This document shows positions 7,255 to 15,729 of a DNA stretch of 64,000 nucleotides, one piece after another. The stretch spans positions 124,001 to 188,000 of the forward strand of contig NZ_ATYR01000005.1 of the NCBI RefSeq assembly GCF_000427785.1, in the 5' to 3' direction. The stretch comes from Massilia alkalitolerans DSM 17462 (GTDB lineage Bacteria > Pseudomonadota > Gammaproteobacteria > Burkholderiales > Burkholderiaceae_D). A program made the position numbers and the translations under genes. How positions within the stretch are numbered: position 1 is the first letter of the stretch; each line of letters begins with the position of its first letter. The notes under the pieces were generated by a model. The model did no database searches. It saw only the letters and a program-made list of their open reading frames with translations, and was not told where the DNA came from.

Positions 7255-9468
7255 ATGCAGATCCAAAGAAAGCGACAAGGCCTGCGCGCGCTGGCATGCG
7301 CCGCACTGCTGGCCTTCGGCAGCGCCGGCGCCTGGTTCGCCCAGGCCGACGCGCCCCCGCCCGCGGCCACGCCTTCGCTCGACGGCATCGCGCTGGCCGC
7401 GCCGAACGCCGCCGCCGTCACCGTGCCGAGCAGCCCGGATGCCTGGGGCGGCATCCGCAGCGGCGACCACGCGACCCTGTCCGAGCGCGTGGCCAGCTAC
7501 CGCATCAGCGCCACGCTCGACCCGGACAAGCACGTGATCGCCGGCCAGCAGCAGCTCACCTGGCGCAACCGCAGCGCGGTCCCGGTGCGCAGCGTCTACA
7601 TCCACCTCTACATGAACGCCTTCGAAGGCGAAGGCAGCAGCTTTTTCACCGAGCAGCGCCAGCGCGGCGAACGTTTCCGCAGCGGCGCCGAGATCGGCGA
7701 CGGCGAATGGGGCCACATCGCGCTGCGCAGCGTGAGCCAGGGCGGCGCCACCGTGCCATGGCGCTTCGTCCAGCCCGACGGGGGACCGGCCACCGACCAC
7801 ACGGTGGCGCGCCTCGACCTGCCCGAGGCGGTCGCCCCCGGCGCCTCGACCACGCTCGACATGGCCTTCACCACCCAGCTGCCGCGCGTGATCGCGCGCA
7901 CCGGCTACTACGGCAGCTTCCACCTGGTGGCCCAGTGGTTCCCGAAGATCGCGGTGCTCGAACTGCCGGGCGAGCGCGGCGCCACCGCGCCACGCTGGAA
8001 TGCGCACGAGTTCCACATGGAGTCCGAGTTCTACGCCGATTTCGGCAGCTACGACGTGAGCCTCACCGTGCCGAAGGGCTATACGGTGGGCGCGACCGGC
8101 GCGCTGCAGGGGGCGCCCGTCGAGAAGAACGGCTTGCTGACGCACCGCTACGTGCAGCACGACGTGCACGACTTCGCCTGGACTGCCGACAAGCGCAGCG
8201 GCCGCCCGCTGGTGGAGACCTGGACCGGTCCCGGCAGCCCGATCGTGACGGTGCAGGTGCTGTACCCGCAGGAATACGAGGCCAGCGCCAGGCCGGTCAT
8301 GAAGGCGGCCAAGGATTCGCTGGCCTATTTCTCGCGCAAGCTCGGCCCTTACCCCTACCGCACGCTGACCGTCGTGATCCCGCCCTACAACGCGCAGGAA
8401 GCCGGCGGCATGGAGTATCCGACCTTCATCACCGCGTCCGGCTATGCCGCGGTTCCGCCCAAATCGCTGCAGGAATATGAACTGGATGCCGTGACGATCC
8501 ACGAACTTGGCCACAACTTCTTCCAGGGCATCCTGGCCAGCAACGAGTTCGAGGAGCCGATGCTCGACGAAGGCCTGACCGCCTACTGGGAAAACCGCGC
8601 GATGCGCGACCGCGGACAGCAGGTCTACCCCGCCCCCGGCTTCCTGAAGCGGATCGGCTTCGATCCGGGATTCGAAGGCTTCGACGCCATGCGCCTGTTC
8701 GCCCCGCGTGAGCGGCCGCTCGATGCGCCCGGCCAGAACGCCTGGCAGCGCCTGCAGGGCCTTGATCCGGTGTACACCCGCAGCGCCACCGTGATGCGCG
8801 ACCTGGAGCAGCGCATCGGCAGCGAGGCCATGGAGCGCGGCTTCAAGGAATACTACCGGCGCTGGAAGTTCCGCCATCCGAGCATTGCCGACCTGCGCGA
8901 GGCGCTGGCGGACGGCAGCGGCGAGCGCGCCGCGGTCGAAGAGGTCTTTGCGCAGCAGGTCTATGCAGCCGCGCGGATCGACGACAAGGTGGCCAGGCTG
9001 TCGAGCGAAGAAGAGCTGCCGCTGGCCGGCACCCGCGTGGTGGACGGCAAGCGCATCGAAGAGAGCCAGGCGGCGGTGGAGGAGCGCATCGCCAGGCTGC
9101 GCGCGGATTGGGCCAAGGCCAATCCGAAGGCCCGGCAGGGCGGCCCCTTCCCCTGGCGTACCCGGGTGACCGTGCGCCGCGACGGCGCCCGCGTGCCGCA
9201 GACCCTGGTGGTGCGCTTCGCCGACGGCAGCAGCGAGACCGTGGCCTGGAACGCCACCTCGTCGGACGAGAAATGGCGTACCTTTACCTGGGTCAGGCCG
9301 GTGCGCGCCGTGTCGGCCGAGCTCGACCCGCGCCGCAGCCACTACCTCGACGTCAACAAGCTCGACGACAGCCGCACGATCGACCCCAAGCGCAGCGCAT
9401 CGACCCGCTGGACGAGCGACGCGGCGGCCTTCTTCCAACTCATCCTGTCCTTCATCGCCACCGTATGA
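7255..9468 (+). CDS. Exported M1-family metallopeptidase
   Basis: 737 residues with an N-terminal hydrophobic segment (about residues 12-25) that suggests export or anchoring. The N-terminal half is beta-rich. The zinc site is HELGH at residues 416-420 with the third ligand E439, exactly the HExxH-18-E spacing of family M1. AGGMEYPTF ahead of it corresponds to the GAMEN substrate-binding motif. The protein ends with a helical or beta region around residues 560-737. Such proteins are close to aminopeptidase N-like enzymes found beside ABC permeases. A Shine-Dalgarno GGGAG precedes the start. The stop overlaps the start of the following membrane protein by four bases. Confidence 0.85.
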   Translation: MQIQRKRQGLRALACAALLAFGSAGAWFAQADAPPPAATPSLDGIALAAPNAAAVTVPSSPDAWGGIRSGDHATLSERVASYRISATLDPDKHVIAGQQQLTWRNRSAVPVRSVYIHLYMNAFEGEGSSFFTEQRQRGERFRSGAEIGDGEWGHIALRSVSQGGATVPWRFVQPDGGPATDHTVARLDLPEAVAPGASTTLDMAFTTQLPRVIARTGYYGSFHLVAQWFPKIAVLELPGERGATAPRWNAHEFHMESEFYADFGSYDVSLTVPKGYTVGATGALQGAPVEKNGLLTHRYVQHDVHDFAWTADKRSGRPLVETWTGPGSPIVTVQVLYPQEYEASARPVMKAAKDSLAYFSRKLGPYPYRTLTVVIPPYNAQEAGGMEYPTFITASGYAAVPPKSLQEYELDAVTIHELGHNFFQGILASNEFEEPMLDEGLTAYWENRAMRDRGQQVYPAPGFLKRIGFDPGFEGFDAMRLFAPRERPLDAPGQNAWQRLQGLDPVYTRSATVMRDLEQRIGSEAMERGFKEYYRRWKFRHPSIADLREALADGSGERAAVEEVFAQQVYAAARIDDKVARLSSEEELPLAGTRVVDGKRIEESQAAVEERIARLRADWAKANPKARQGGPFPWRTRVTVRRDGARVPQTLVVRFADGSSETVAWNATSSDEKWRTFTWVRPVRAVSAELDPRRSHYLDVNKLDDSRTIDPKRSASTRWTSDAAAFFQLILSFIATV

Positions 9469-10388
9469 CGACCACGACCGCTTCCCTGGCGCCCGCGCAG
9501 GCGCCGCACACTTCCGCGTCACGCGGCCATGCCGGCTTGCGTGCAGTGGGCGCCGCCCTGCGTCCGGCCCTGCAATGGCGCCTCCTGCTGCTCTGGCTGC
9601 TGGCCCTGCTGCTGCCCACGCTGGTTGCCGCCCTGCCCCTCTGGACCATGCTGGGCGCCGCCTTCGACCGCTCGGTGCACGCGACGGCCCTGGCCCAGCG
9701 CCTCGACGGGGTGGCCATTGCGGACCTGGTGGGCCTGCACAGCCAGCACGCCTCGGCCCTCGGTGCGGGCGGCATCGTGGCCCTCGTGATGACGCTGCTG
9801 CTGTCGCCCTTCCTGACCGGGGCGGCCATCAGCGCCGCGCGCGCGCCGGCGCCGCTCGCCTTCGCGGCGCTGGCCGCCGGCGGCGTGCGCGAGTACGGGC
9901 GCCTGCTGCGCATGCTGCTGTGGGCCATCGTGCCGCTCGGCGCGGCGGTTTTCCTGGGTGGTATGGCGGCCTCGGTCGCCGAGCAGCCCGGCGCCGTGCT
10001 CGAGTCCACGGCAAGCAATGCGGCCCTGGCGGCCTCGCTGATCGTCGCCCTGCTCCTGCTGCTGGCCCATGCGACGCTCGACGCCGGCCGCGCGGTGCTG
10101 GCGCTGGACCGCCGCCGCAGCTCGGCGGTGCTGGCCTGGTGCGACGGGCTGGGCCTGATCGTGCGCCGCCCGTTTGCCGTTGTCGGCCTGTATGCCGCGA
10201 TCACGGTGCCTGGGCTGCTTGTGGCCGGCGCGCTGGCGGTGGCGCGCCTGAACATCCCGGCGCTGGGCGCGGGCAGCTTCCTCGGCGGGCTGCTGCTGGC
10301 CCAGCTGGCGGTGCTGGCGCTGGCCTGGATGCGCTGCGCGCGCCTGTTCGGGCTGATGGAGCTGGCCAGGGGCGCCGGCGCACGCTAG
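9465..10388 (+). CDS. Polytopic membrane protein coupled to M1 peptidase
   Basis: 307 residues. About six hydrophobic segments are visible: near residues 37-60, 95-120, 140-170, 183-205, 240-265 and 270-300. The N-terminal 30 residues are hydrophilic. The ATG at 9465 overlaps the stop of the M1 peptidase (ATGA), so the two are probably translated together. It is Ala/Leu-rich with no recognised motif. Known M1-like peptidases are often paired with membrane components; a role in anchoring or transport linked to the peptidase is an inference from coupling only. Confidence 0.75.
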   Translation: MTTTTASLAPAQAPHTSASRGHAGLRAVGAALRPALQWRLLLLWLLALLLPTLVAALPLWTMLGAAFDRSVHATALAQRLDGVAIADLVGLHSQHASALGAGGIVALVMTLLLSPFLTGAAISAARAPAPLAFAALAAGGVREYGRLLRMLLWAIVPLGAAVFLGGMAASVAEQPGAVLESTASNAALAASLIVALLLLLAHATLDAGRAVLALDRRRSSAVLAWCDGLGLIVRRPFAVVGLYAAITVPGLLVAGALAVARLNIPALGAGSFLGGLLLAQLAVLALAWMRCARLFGLMELARGAGAR

Positions 10389-10410
10389 CGTCCCTGCGAC
10401 TCATCGTTGC

Positions 10411-10446
10411 GTTGAACGCGTGTGCGGCAGAGCCGCACACCCTACG
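10411..10446. repeat. Palindromic intergenic repeat, short copy
   Basis: GTTGAACGCG leads into GTGTGCGGC (10420-10428), the loop AGA and GCCGCACAC (10432-10440), then CCTACG. The 9-base arms are perfect. The motif order (GTTGAACGCGTGnGCGGC ... CACCCTACG) recurs in the larger element at 23881-24053. It lies between two convergent genes and could also act as a transcription barrier, although no T-run follows. Confidence 0.6.
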
Positions 10447-10453
10447 AAAGTCC

Positions 10454-11401
10454 TCAGGTCCCGCGCTTGCCGCGCATCGCCTCTTCCGCCTTCAGCGCCG
10501 CTTTTTCCTCGGCGATGCGGGCCTTCTCCGCCATCTCCTCGGCATGGCGCACCAGCGCCGCGGCGCGGGTTTCCGGGGTCTCCAGGCTGATGCGCCCCAG
10601 CGCCCCGGTGCGGTAGTCGTGCAGCAGCACGTGCGCCGCCTTCTCGTAGTCGAACTCGCCGCCGCGCATGCGGAATCCGCGGCGCTGGGCCACGCCCTCG
10701 ATCACCGCGATGCCGTCCAGCCCCTCGGTCTTGAAGCCGTACCGGGCCGTGAGCAGCTGCGGGTAGCGCTCGAGCAGCAGGTTGGCCAGGAACTCCGCGA
10801 CCTCCTCCTCGATCAGCGCGTTCGAGCCGACCGCATGGCTCGCGGCCAGCATCAGGCCGTCGCTCGCCAGCGCGATCTTCGGCCACAGCATGCCCGGGGT
10901 ATCGACCAGCACGATGTGCTTGCCGAGGTAAAGCTTCTGCTGGGTCTTGGTGACGGCCGGCTCGTCGCCCACCTTGGCCACCCGCTTCTTGAGCAGCGCG
11001 TTCATCAGGGTCGACTTGCCGACGTTCGGGATCCCCATGATCATGATGCGCAGCGGCTTGGTCGGCACGCCGCGGTGCGGCGCCAGCGACTGGCAGATGT
11101 CGGGGATGCGGGCGACGTCGGCCGGCTTCTTGGTCGTCATCGGATAGGCGGTCACGCCTTCCTGGGCATCGTAATAGGCTTTCCAGGCCGCCGTGGCCGC
11201 CGGGTCGGCCAGGTCGATCTTGTTCAAGATCTTGAGGCAAGGACGCTGGCGGAACTTGCGCAGTTGCTCCACCAGCGGGTTGCAGCTCGCCTCGGGCAGG
11301 CGGGCGTCGAGGACTTCGATCACCAGGTCGGTGTTCTCCATCTGCTCGGCGGCTTCCTTCTTGGCCGCATTCATGTGCCCCGGGAACCATTGTATCGACA
11401 T
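10454..11401 (-). CDS. rbgA: Ribosome biogenesis GTPase RbgA/YlqF
   Basis: 315 residues. The GTPase motifs appear in circularly permuted order: G4 NKIDL near residue 59, then G1 GIPNVGKST near 121-130, then G3 DTPGMLWPK near 165, which is diagnostic of the YlqF/RbgA family. The N-terminus MSIQWFPGHM is the typical start. The protein assists late assembly of the large ribosomal subunit in the cytoplasm. The C-terminus after about 285 is a charged Ala/Lys/Glu-rich helix. It is a single gene, divergent from the small ORF at 11568. Confidence 0.92.
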   Translation of the reverse strand: MSIQWFPGHMNAAKKEAAEQMENTDLVIEVLDARLPEASCNPLVEQLRKFRQRPCLKILNKIDLADPAATAAWKAYYDAQEGVTAYPMTTKKPADVARIPDICQSLAPHRGVPTKPLRIMIMGIPNVGKSTLMNALLKKRVAKVGDEPAVTKTQQKLYLGKHIVLVDTPGMLWPKIALASDGLMLAASHAVGSNALIEEEVAEFLANLLLERYPQLLTARYGFKTEGLDGIAVIEGVAQRRGFRMRGGEFDYEKAAHVLLHDYRTGALGRISLETPETRAAALVRHAEEMAEKARIAEEKAALKAEEAMRGKRGT

Positions 11402-11567
11402 GCTCTACTTTCCAAATCTTCAGTCAGGACGCTATTTTACGCTGGCGGCCGTTCTGTGAAAAAACAGCACACCTGACTGAACAATCCATTGATCCCTAGC
11501 AATGCCATTGCCGGGGTCCGGCGCACACTCCAGTTTCCGCCCGCTGGGCCGCATTCTGGAGACCATC

Positions 11568-11720
11568 ATGCGTCATATGCCAAAGTCTTCGCCACCGCGC
11601 TGGGCCGCGATCGAGCTTCCACCGAAAAAATCACTGGGACGCTGGTTCGCTTTCGGCATCCTGTGCGGCATGGTCGGTGTCGCCTGCTTCATCGACCGCT
11701 TCCCCCTGCTGATGGGTTAA
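11568..11720 (+). CDS. Small single-TM protein, 50 aa
   Basis: A 50-residue ORF starts at ATG 11568 with a TGGAGA Shine-Dalgarno six bases upstream. A basic N-terminal half (residues 1-26) is followed by one membrane helix (about 27-43). Its last four bases overlap the end of the convergent LanC-like gene. It contains two Cys, two Ser near the N-terminus and no Thr, so it does not look like a lanthipeptide precursor. No family is recognised. The ribosome site and clean membrane helix are the only support. Confidence 0.5.
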   Translation: MRHMPKSSPPRWAAIELPPKKSLGRWFAFGILCGMVGVACFIDRFPLLMG

Positions 11721-12934
11721 GCCGACGCCGGGCGGAAGAACACGTCCAGCGTCGGGAAACGCGCCCTGGCCTCGATGCAGTCCCACAGGTAGATCGCCAG
11801 TCCGAGGTCGCCCGTCCACAGCGAATAGCGCAACTGCCCGTACTCGCGCGCATCGCGCTCGCACTGCAGCAGCGCGTGCATGGCAAAGGCGCGCGCCCGC
11901 TCCAGCCAGACCGGATCCCCGCTGCGCTGGTACAGGACCAGGAAGGCATAGCCGTTGCCCGCAGTGCCGTGGCACAGGTTCGCGCCCTTGTTCAAAGGAC
12001 CGGCGGCCCAGGTGGTCTCGCCGGCCGCGAGCAGGAGATCGTCGAGTTCGTCGCCAGGAAAGCCGGCCAGGCTGATCACGAAGCCGGGCGCACCGTGGCA
12101 GAACTGCAGCAGCTTCTTGGCGTTTTCCCGCTCCGTGCCGCTCAGCTGCGGGTGCCAGTTCACCTGCCCTCCTTCGCATACCGCGGTGCGGCGAATGGTA
12201 GCGGCAATGCAGTCGCGCCACCCCTGCCGGGCCGCGCCGTCCAGCAGGTGGCGCCCCTTGAGCAGCGGGCCGGCGGTCGCGACGAAGCCATGCACCGCAT
12301 CCAGGTAGCTGCTGGTGCGCCCATACAGCTCCTGGGTCCAGTAGGCGCACTGGCGCTCGTCCGACCACAGGAGCTGGGTCCACAAACCGTCCGCGGTCTG
12401 CCGGAACAGCTCGGCCCAGCGTTCTTCGCCGGTATGCGTGTGCAGGAACAGCGCGGCAAGCAGGCTCCCGGGGGCGCCCCACATCAGTTCGCGCGCCGGA
12501 TGCCGGCGGTTGGGGTCCAGCAGCCGCGCCAGCTCGTCCGGCAGGCCCGGATGGCGCCCCAGGGCCATCATCAGGATCGGCGTATCGCCCATCAGCCAGG
12601 ACGCATGTTCGCCAGGGGCGTTCGCCGCCAGCCACCCGCGGTTGGCGGCCAGCAGCGCCTGCCAGCCGTCCAGGTAGTCGCGCGCGAGCCGCGCCGCGCC
12701 GCAATCCTGCAGGTAGTGCAGCGCCCAGATCACTCCGGCGGCGCCGTGGTACAGGGGCGTCTCGACCGGATCCGGCTCCTCTCCTTCGAGGTCCAGCGGA
12801 TGGACCGGCCAGTAGCGTCCCTCCCGATACGCGGCCTCGGCCTGCGCCACGATGCGGCCGATCTCGGCGCGCGCCTTCTCCTCGTTCCAGGGATGCGGCT
12901 GCAGCGGCTCGTGGCGCGCGGGGTCGTACAGCAT
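11717..12934 (-). CDS. Stand-alone LanC-like protein
   Basis: 405 residues with the repeated double-alpha-barrel pattern of lanthionine synthetase C-like proteins: LYHGAAGV near residue 62, a W/G-rich middle, CHGAPG at residues 279-284 and CHGTAGN at 321-327. Cys279, Cys321 and His322 match the three zinc ligands of LanC. In lanthipeptide clusters this enzyme adds Cys thiols to dehydrated residues; in eukaryotes the LANCL relatives add glutathione to dehydroamino acids. No LanB/LanM dehydratase, precursor peptide or exporter is nearby, so a LANCL-like repair role is as likely as peptide biosynthesis. No signal peptide is seen. Confidence 0.78.
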   Translation of the reverse strand: MLYDPARHEPLQPHPWNEEKARAEIGRIVAQAEAAYREGRYWPVHPLDLEGEEPDPVETPLYHGAAGVIWALHYLQDCGAARLARDYLDGWQALLAANRGWLAANAPGEHASWLMGDTPILMMALGRHPGLPDELARLLDPNRRHPARELMWGAPGSLLAALFLHTHTGEERWAELFRQTADGLWTQLLWSDERQCAYWTQELYGRTSSYLDAVHGFVATAGPLLKGRHLLDGAARQGWRDCIAATIRRTAVCEGGQVNWHPQLSGTERENAKKLLQFCHGAPGFVISLAGFPGDELDDLLLAAGETTWAAGPLNKGANLCHGTAGNGYAFLVLYQRSGDPVWLERARAFAMHALLQCERDAREYGQLRYSLWTGDLGLAIYLWDCIEARARFPTLDVFFRPASA

Positions 12935-12985
12935 GGTCGTGGCTCTCGGACAGGATGGGTACAGGCCCGCCAGTGTCGCACATCC

Positions 12986-14218
12986 TCAGCGCGCCGGGAC
13001 ACAGCCACTTGGCGGCAGCGGCGCTGTCGGATCGAAGGCGGCCAGCTGTTCCCGGGCGGCGTTGCGGTCCTTGGCATACTCAAGCAGGTAGCGCGAGCGC
13101 TCCTCGCTTTGCCACTCGGCGTCCGACACGCCCTTCATGGTCTGGGTGCGGCTGGCGAACACCTGCCCTTCCAGGCGCGGCAGCAAGAGGCGGTCGGGGT
13201 CGACGTTTTCGCGCAGCAGGTAGCCGTCGACGTCGCGCAGCCGCAGGGGCAGCGCCGGCCGCTCGTCCGTCATCAGCTTGCCGAACACGGTCAGCTTGAC
13301 TTCGCGCGCGCCCACGCCGAGCACCTCGTTGAAGCTCGCCAGGGCGAAGGGATTGCCGCGCGCATCGTCGACGCGGCCCGAGACGATGTAGCGGCCCGGC
13401 TGGCGCACGTCGAGGCCGAGGTAGAAGCTGAGCGAACCGTTCTCGACCGCTTCGCGCACCTGGCCGGTCCAGGTGGCCGGCAGCACCGGCGTGTAGATCA
13501 CGTCGAACAGGGCGAAACCGTTGCGCCCACCCGCGGTGTAGCGGACCTCGGTGCGGATGGTGCCGTGGAAGCCCGCCAGGCCGGTCTGGCCAGGCGCCAG
13601 GATGCCCGCGTGGGCATTGTCGCCGGCTACCGGGTCGGCGCCGCTGCCATCGTCGACGAAGGACAGCGCCACCTGGGGCGTCGGACGGCTGCCGCCATAG
13701 GTCATGCCCTGGGCCAGCGCGCGCGTGATCACGATCGGCACGCTGGCGCCCTGCGCATCCACGGCGCGCAGCGAAAAGGCGGCGGCTTCGCCGGCGGCCA
13801 GGTAGACGCGCGACTGCGAGGTCTGCAGGAACACGCCGGCGCTGTTGCCGCCGCCCTCATGGCGCATCGGATGCATCTCGGTGACGGGCTGGTTCGGGTG
13901 CAGCTGGTCCGGGTTCTGCGCGGCCGGGCGCGAGTCCGCCGGGTACTGGCTGCCCTCCAGGTAGCTGCAATAGGTGTGGTCGGTCAGCTGGACGTGTTCG
14001 ACCAGCTGGCGGCGCCGCTCGGCGCGCTCGCTGGGGACCGCCCGGCCGCTTTCCGGCACCGGGCTGAAGAACTGGCGGCCGGAGGGCGGCGGGCTGGCGG
14101 CGGCCTGCGGCGGCGGCGCCCGTTCGCCGCGCCCGAACCAGAGGGCGAGCGCAAGCGCGAACACAAGCGCAAGCGCCACGCCCAGCCCGATCAGCCGTTT
14201 TGTCGGTCTAGAGGGCAC
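12986..14218 (-). CDS. Membrane-anchored beta-rich protein, unknown function
   Basis: 410 residues. An N-terminal membrane helix (about residues 8-28) is followed by a Pro/Ala-rich linker and a large Gly/Ala/Val-rich region with beta character. A segment near residues 165-185 (FVDDGSGADPVAGDN) resembles the calcium-loop-like motif of choice-of-anchor X domains; that match is tentative. The start is a GTG at 14218, which overlaps the end of the truncated hydrolase-like copy by 11 bases, so the two were probably one transcription unit. A single Cys lies near residue 84. Function is unknown. Confidence 0.65.
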   Translation of the reverse strand: MPSRPTKRLIGLGVALALVFALALALWFGRGERAPPPQAAASPPPSGRQFFSPVPESGRAVPSERAERRRQLVEHVQLTDHTYCSYLEGSQYPADSRPAAQNPDQLHPNQPVTEMHPMRHEGGGNSAGVFLQTSQSRVYLAAGEAAAFSLRAVDAQGASVPIVITRALAQGMTYGGSRPTPQVALSFVDDGSGADPVAGDNAHAGILAPGQTGLAGFHGTIRTEVRYTAGGRNGFALFDVIYTPVLPATWTGQVREAVENGSLSFYLGLDVRQPGRYIVSGRVDDARGNPFALASFNEVLGVGAREVKLTVFGKLMTDERPALPLRLRDVDGYLLRENVDPDRLLLPRLEGQVFASRTQTMKGVSDAEWQSEERSRYLLEYAKDRNAAREQLAAFDPTAPLPPSGCVPAR

Positions 14219-14341
14219 TGTTCACCACGGCGCTGCGCACGACGCCCACGATGCCGCCCCAGTTGCCGTTGGCGTAGTGGTTGTAGGCTTCGCTGTCGTC
14301 GCGGAAGACCACCGAACTGGACTCCACTTCAAACGTTGTAG
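14208..14341 (-). pseudogene. Truncated copy of the exported hydrolase-like gene
   Basis: The last roughly 40 codons match the C-terminus of the intact gene at 14753-15634: VVFRDDSEAYNHYANGNWGG against VLFRDDGEDYNHYMDGNWGG, followed by near-identical VVRSAVVNSA and VVRNAVVNTA endings. The DNA is also clearly similar from 14217 to about 14328, then homology stops abruptly. The 5' four-fifths of the gene is missing. It is the remnant of a tandem duplication or an incomplete recombination. It still reads in frame into the region where the 410-residue gene starts. Confidence 0.75.
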
Positions 14342-14752
14342 TTGGCGGCCGCTCCGCCGTCGGTCCGACCGTTGATTCGATGGGCATTGGCTCGTAGCGG
14401 AGACCCATTCCAACCCCGACAGCAGACATGGCGCACATTCATGCTGATTTGTCTCACTGTCTTCTGCTTTCAAGAACGAGCGCACATCCGCAGCGTCCTC
14501 TTCCTGCCCCGAACCGTCCTGCTGACCGTATTCGTCACTGACAGGCGTTACTTTCCCGCCTCCCGCCAAGTGAAATCTGGCGACAGTGTTTAACGTCACC
14601 GCCGAACTCGCCACGGGTAGCGCCTTTACCGCCACAAGGGCGCCGGCGGCGAGCCGGTTCAGATCAAATGCGCGTCGACACCGCTATATGAATTGTTTCA
14701 CGAATAAGCCAATGCTAGCGCATTGCGCCCGGTTAGTCGAACAGCACAAGCG
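14342..14752. other. Gene-free stretch between truncated and intact copies
   Basis: About 410 bases of noticeably lower GC than the flanks. I see no ORF with a convincing ribosome site and no RNA gene. It may contain the debris of the recombination that truncated the neighbouring copy. Confidence 0.5.
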
Positions 14753-15634
14753 CTACTGCGCCGTGTTCACCACGGCGTTGCGCACGACGCTTACCACGCC
14801 GCCCCAGTTGCCGTCCATGTAGTGGTTGTAGTCCTCGCCGTCGTCGCGGAACAGCACCGAGTGGTAACTCCACTTGGCGCTGCCCCCCTGGTTGTTGGCG
14901 GTGCCGAGCGTGAGGTCGTTGCAGAACCAGTCGCCCGGATTGCACAGGGAGCGGCCCGAACTGCCGGCCACGCCGCCGCTGCTGTGGTAGGCGATGACCT
15001 CGTCGTCCTGGCCCGGCAGCAGGCCCGAATAGAGCGTGCCCCTGGCCCCCGCGTACATGTAGAACCAGATGTTGCGCGTGTCGTTGTGGTTGTACATGGC
15101 GCGCGCGGTGGCGGTCTTGAGGTCCTGCACCAGCGGCTCCGAGGTGGTCCAGGAACCGGCGTCGGACAGCTCGGAGCCGCCGGCCGCGCCCGCCGCGGCG
15201 CGTACCCAGCGGATGTTCCAGCCGGTCTGCATGCCGCCGTCGCTGTTGCCGCATACTCCGCTTGCGTTCGGGCTGGCGTTCTTCCTGTAGCGCGGCGTGC
15301 CGCCGTAGTTGGCCAGCGTGTAGCCCATCATCAGGTCGCCGGCGCTGTAGGTGACGATGTAGCACCAGTTGCTGCCGGTGCAGAAGCAGTCGAGCGCGTT
15401 GCGTACCGTGCCGCTCTGCGAAGCGATGCTGCTGCGGCCGTCCCAGTTGACGGCCTTCTTGTTGACGCCGGCCGGGGTGGTGGCCGGGCCCCAGTAGCCG
15501 AAGTCGTTGTAGTTGCCGATGGCGCCCACGGCGCCGCCGGCGCGGCCGTTGATCCAGAGCGTGTAGTTGGCCGCGGCTGCCAGGCTCGAGGCCAGGAACA
15601 GGAACAGCGCGCAGAAGGCACGGATCGGTCTCAT
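14753..15634 (-). CDS. Exported alpha/beta-hydrolase-like protein, unknown
   Basis: 293 residues from ATG 15634, which has AAGGAGAAG immediately upstream; an upstream ATG at 15664 lacks one. A signal peptide ends near SLAAAANYT. The mature part contains IVTYSAGD near residue 92, which resembles the nucleophile elbow of alpha/beta hydrolases with Ser as candidate nucleophile, followed by MMGYTLANYGG. Several Cys pairs (CFC, WCY, CGNS, CNPGDWFCN) suggest disulfide bonds. The C-terminus has a motif rich in Asp, Asn, His and Gly (YNHYMDGNWGG). No named family is recognised. It lies upstream of a truncated copy of itself and the 410-residue anchored protein. Confidence 0.65.
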   Translation of the reverse strand: MRPIRAFCALFLFLASSLAAAANYTLWINGRAGGAVGAIGNYNDFGYWGPATTPAGVNKKAVNWDGRSSIASQSGTVRNALDCFCTGSNWCYIVTYSAGDLMMGYTLANYGGTPRYRKNASPNASGVCGNSDGGMQTGWNIRWVRAAAGAAGGSELSDAGSWTTSEPLVQDLKTATARAMYNHNDTRNIWFYMYAGARGTLYSGLLPGQDDEVIAYHSSGGVAGSSGRSLCNPGDWFCNDLTLGTANNQGGSAKWSYHSVLFRDDGEDYNHYMDGNWGGVVSVVRNAVVNTAQ

Positions 15635-15729
15635 CTTCTTCTCCTTGTCGTTCGCTTCGCGCATGGGTGGCGAAGTCGTGGAGGTTTAGATGTGCGGACC
15701 GGGAAGGACGTTCCGCGCCGAGCTTGCCG

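Noticed and set aside
11568-11720. The 50-residue ORF as a lanthipeptide precursor for the LanC-like protein
   Set aside because: It has a membrane helix, only two Cys, few Ser and no Thr, no leader motif, and is convergent rather than co-directional with the LanC-like gene.
11489-14341. A 950-codon plus-strand ORF over the LanC-like and anchored-protein genes
   Set aside because: Antisense shadow; no ribosome site or motif, and Arg/Gly/Gln-rich composition.
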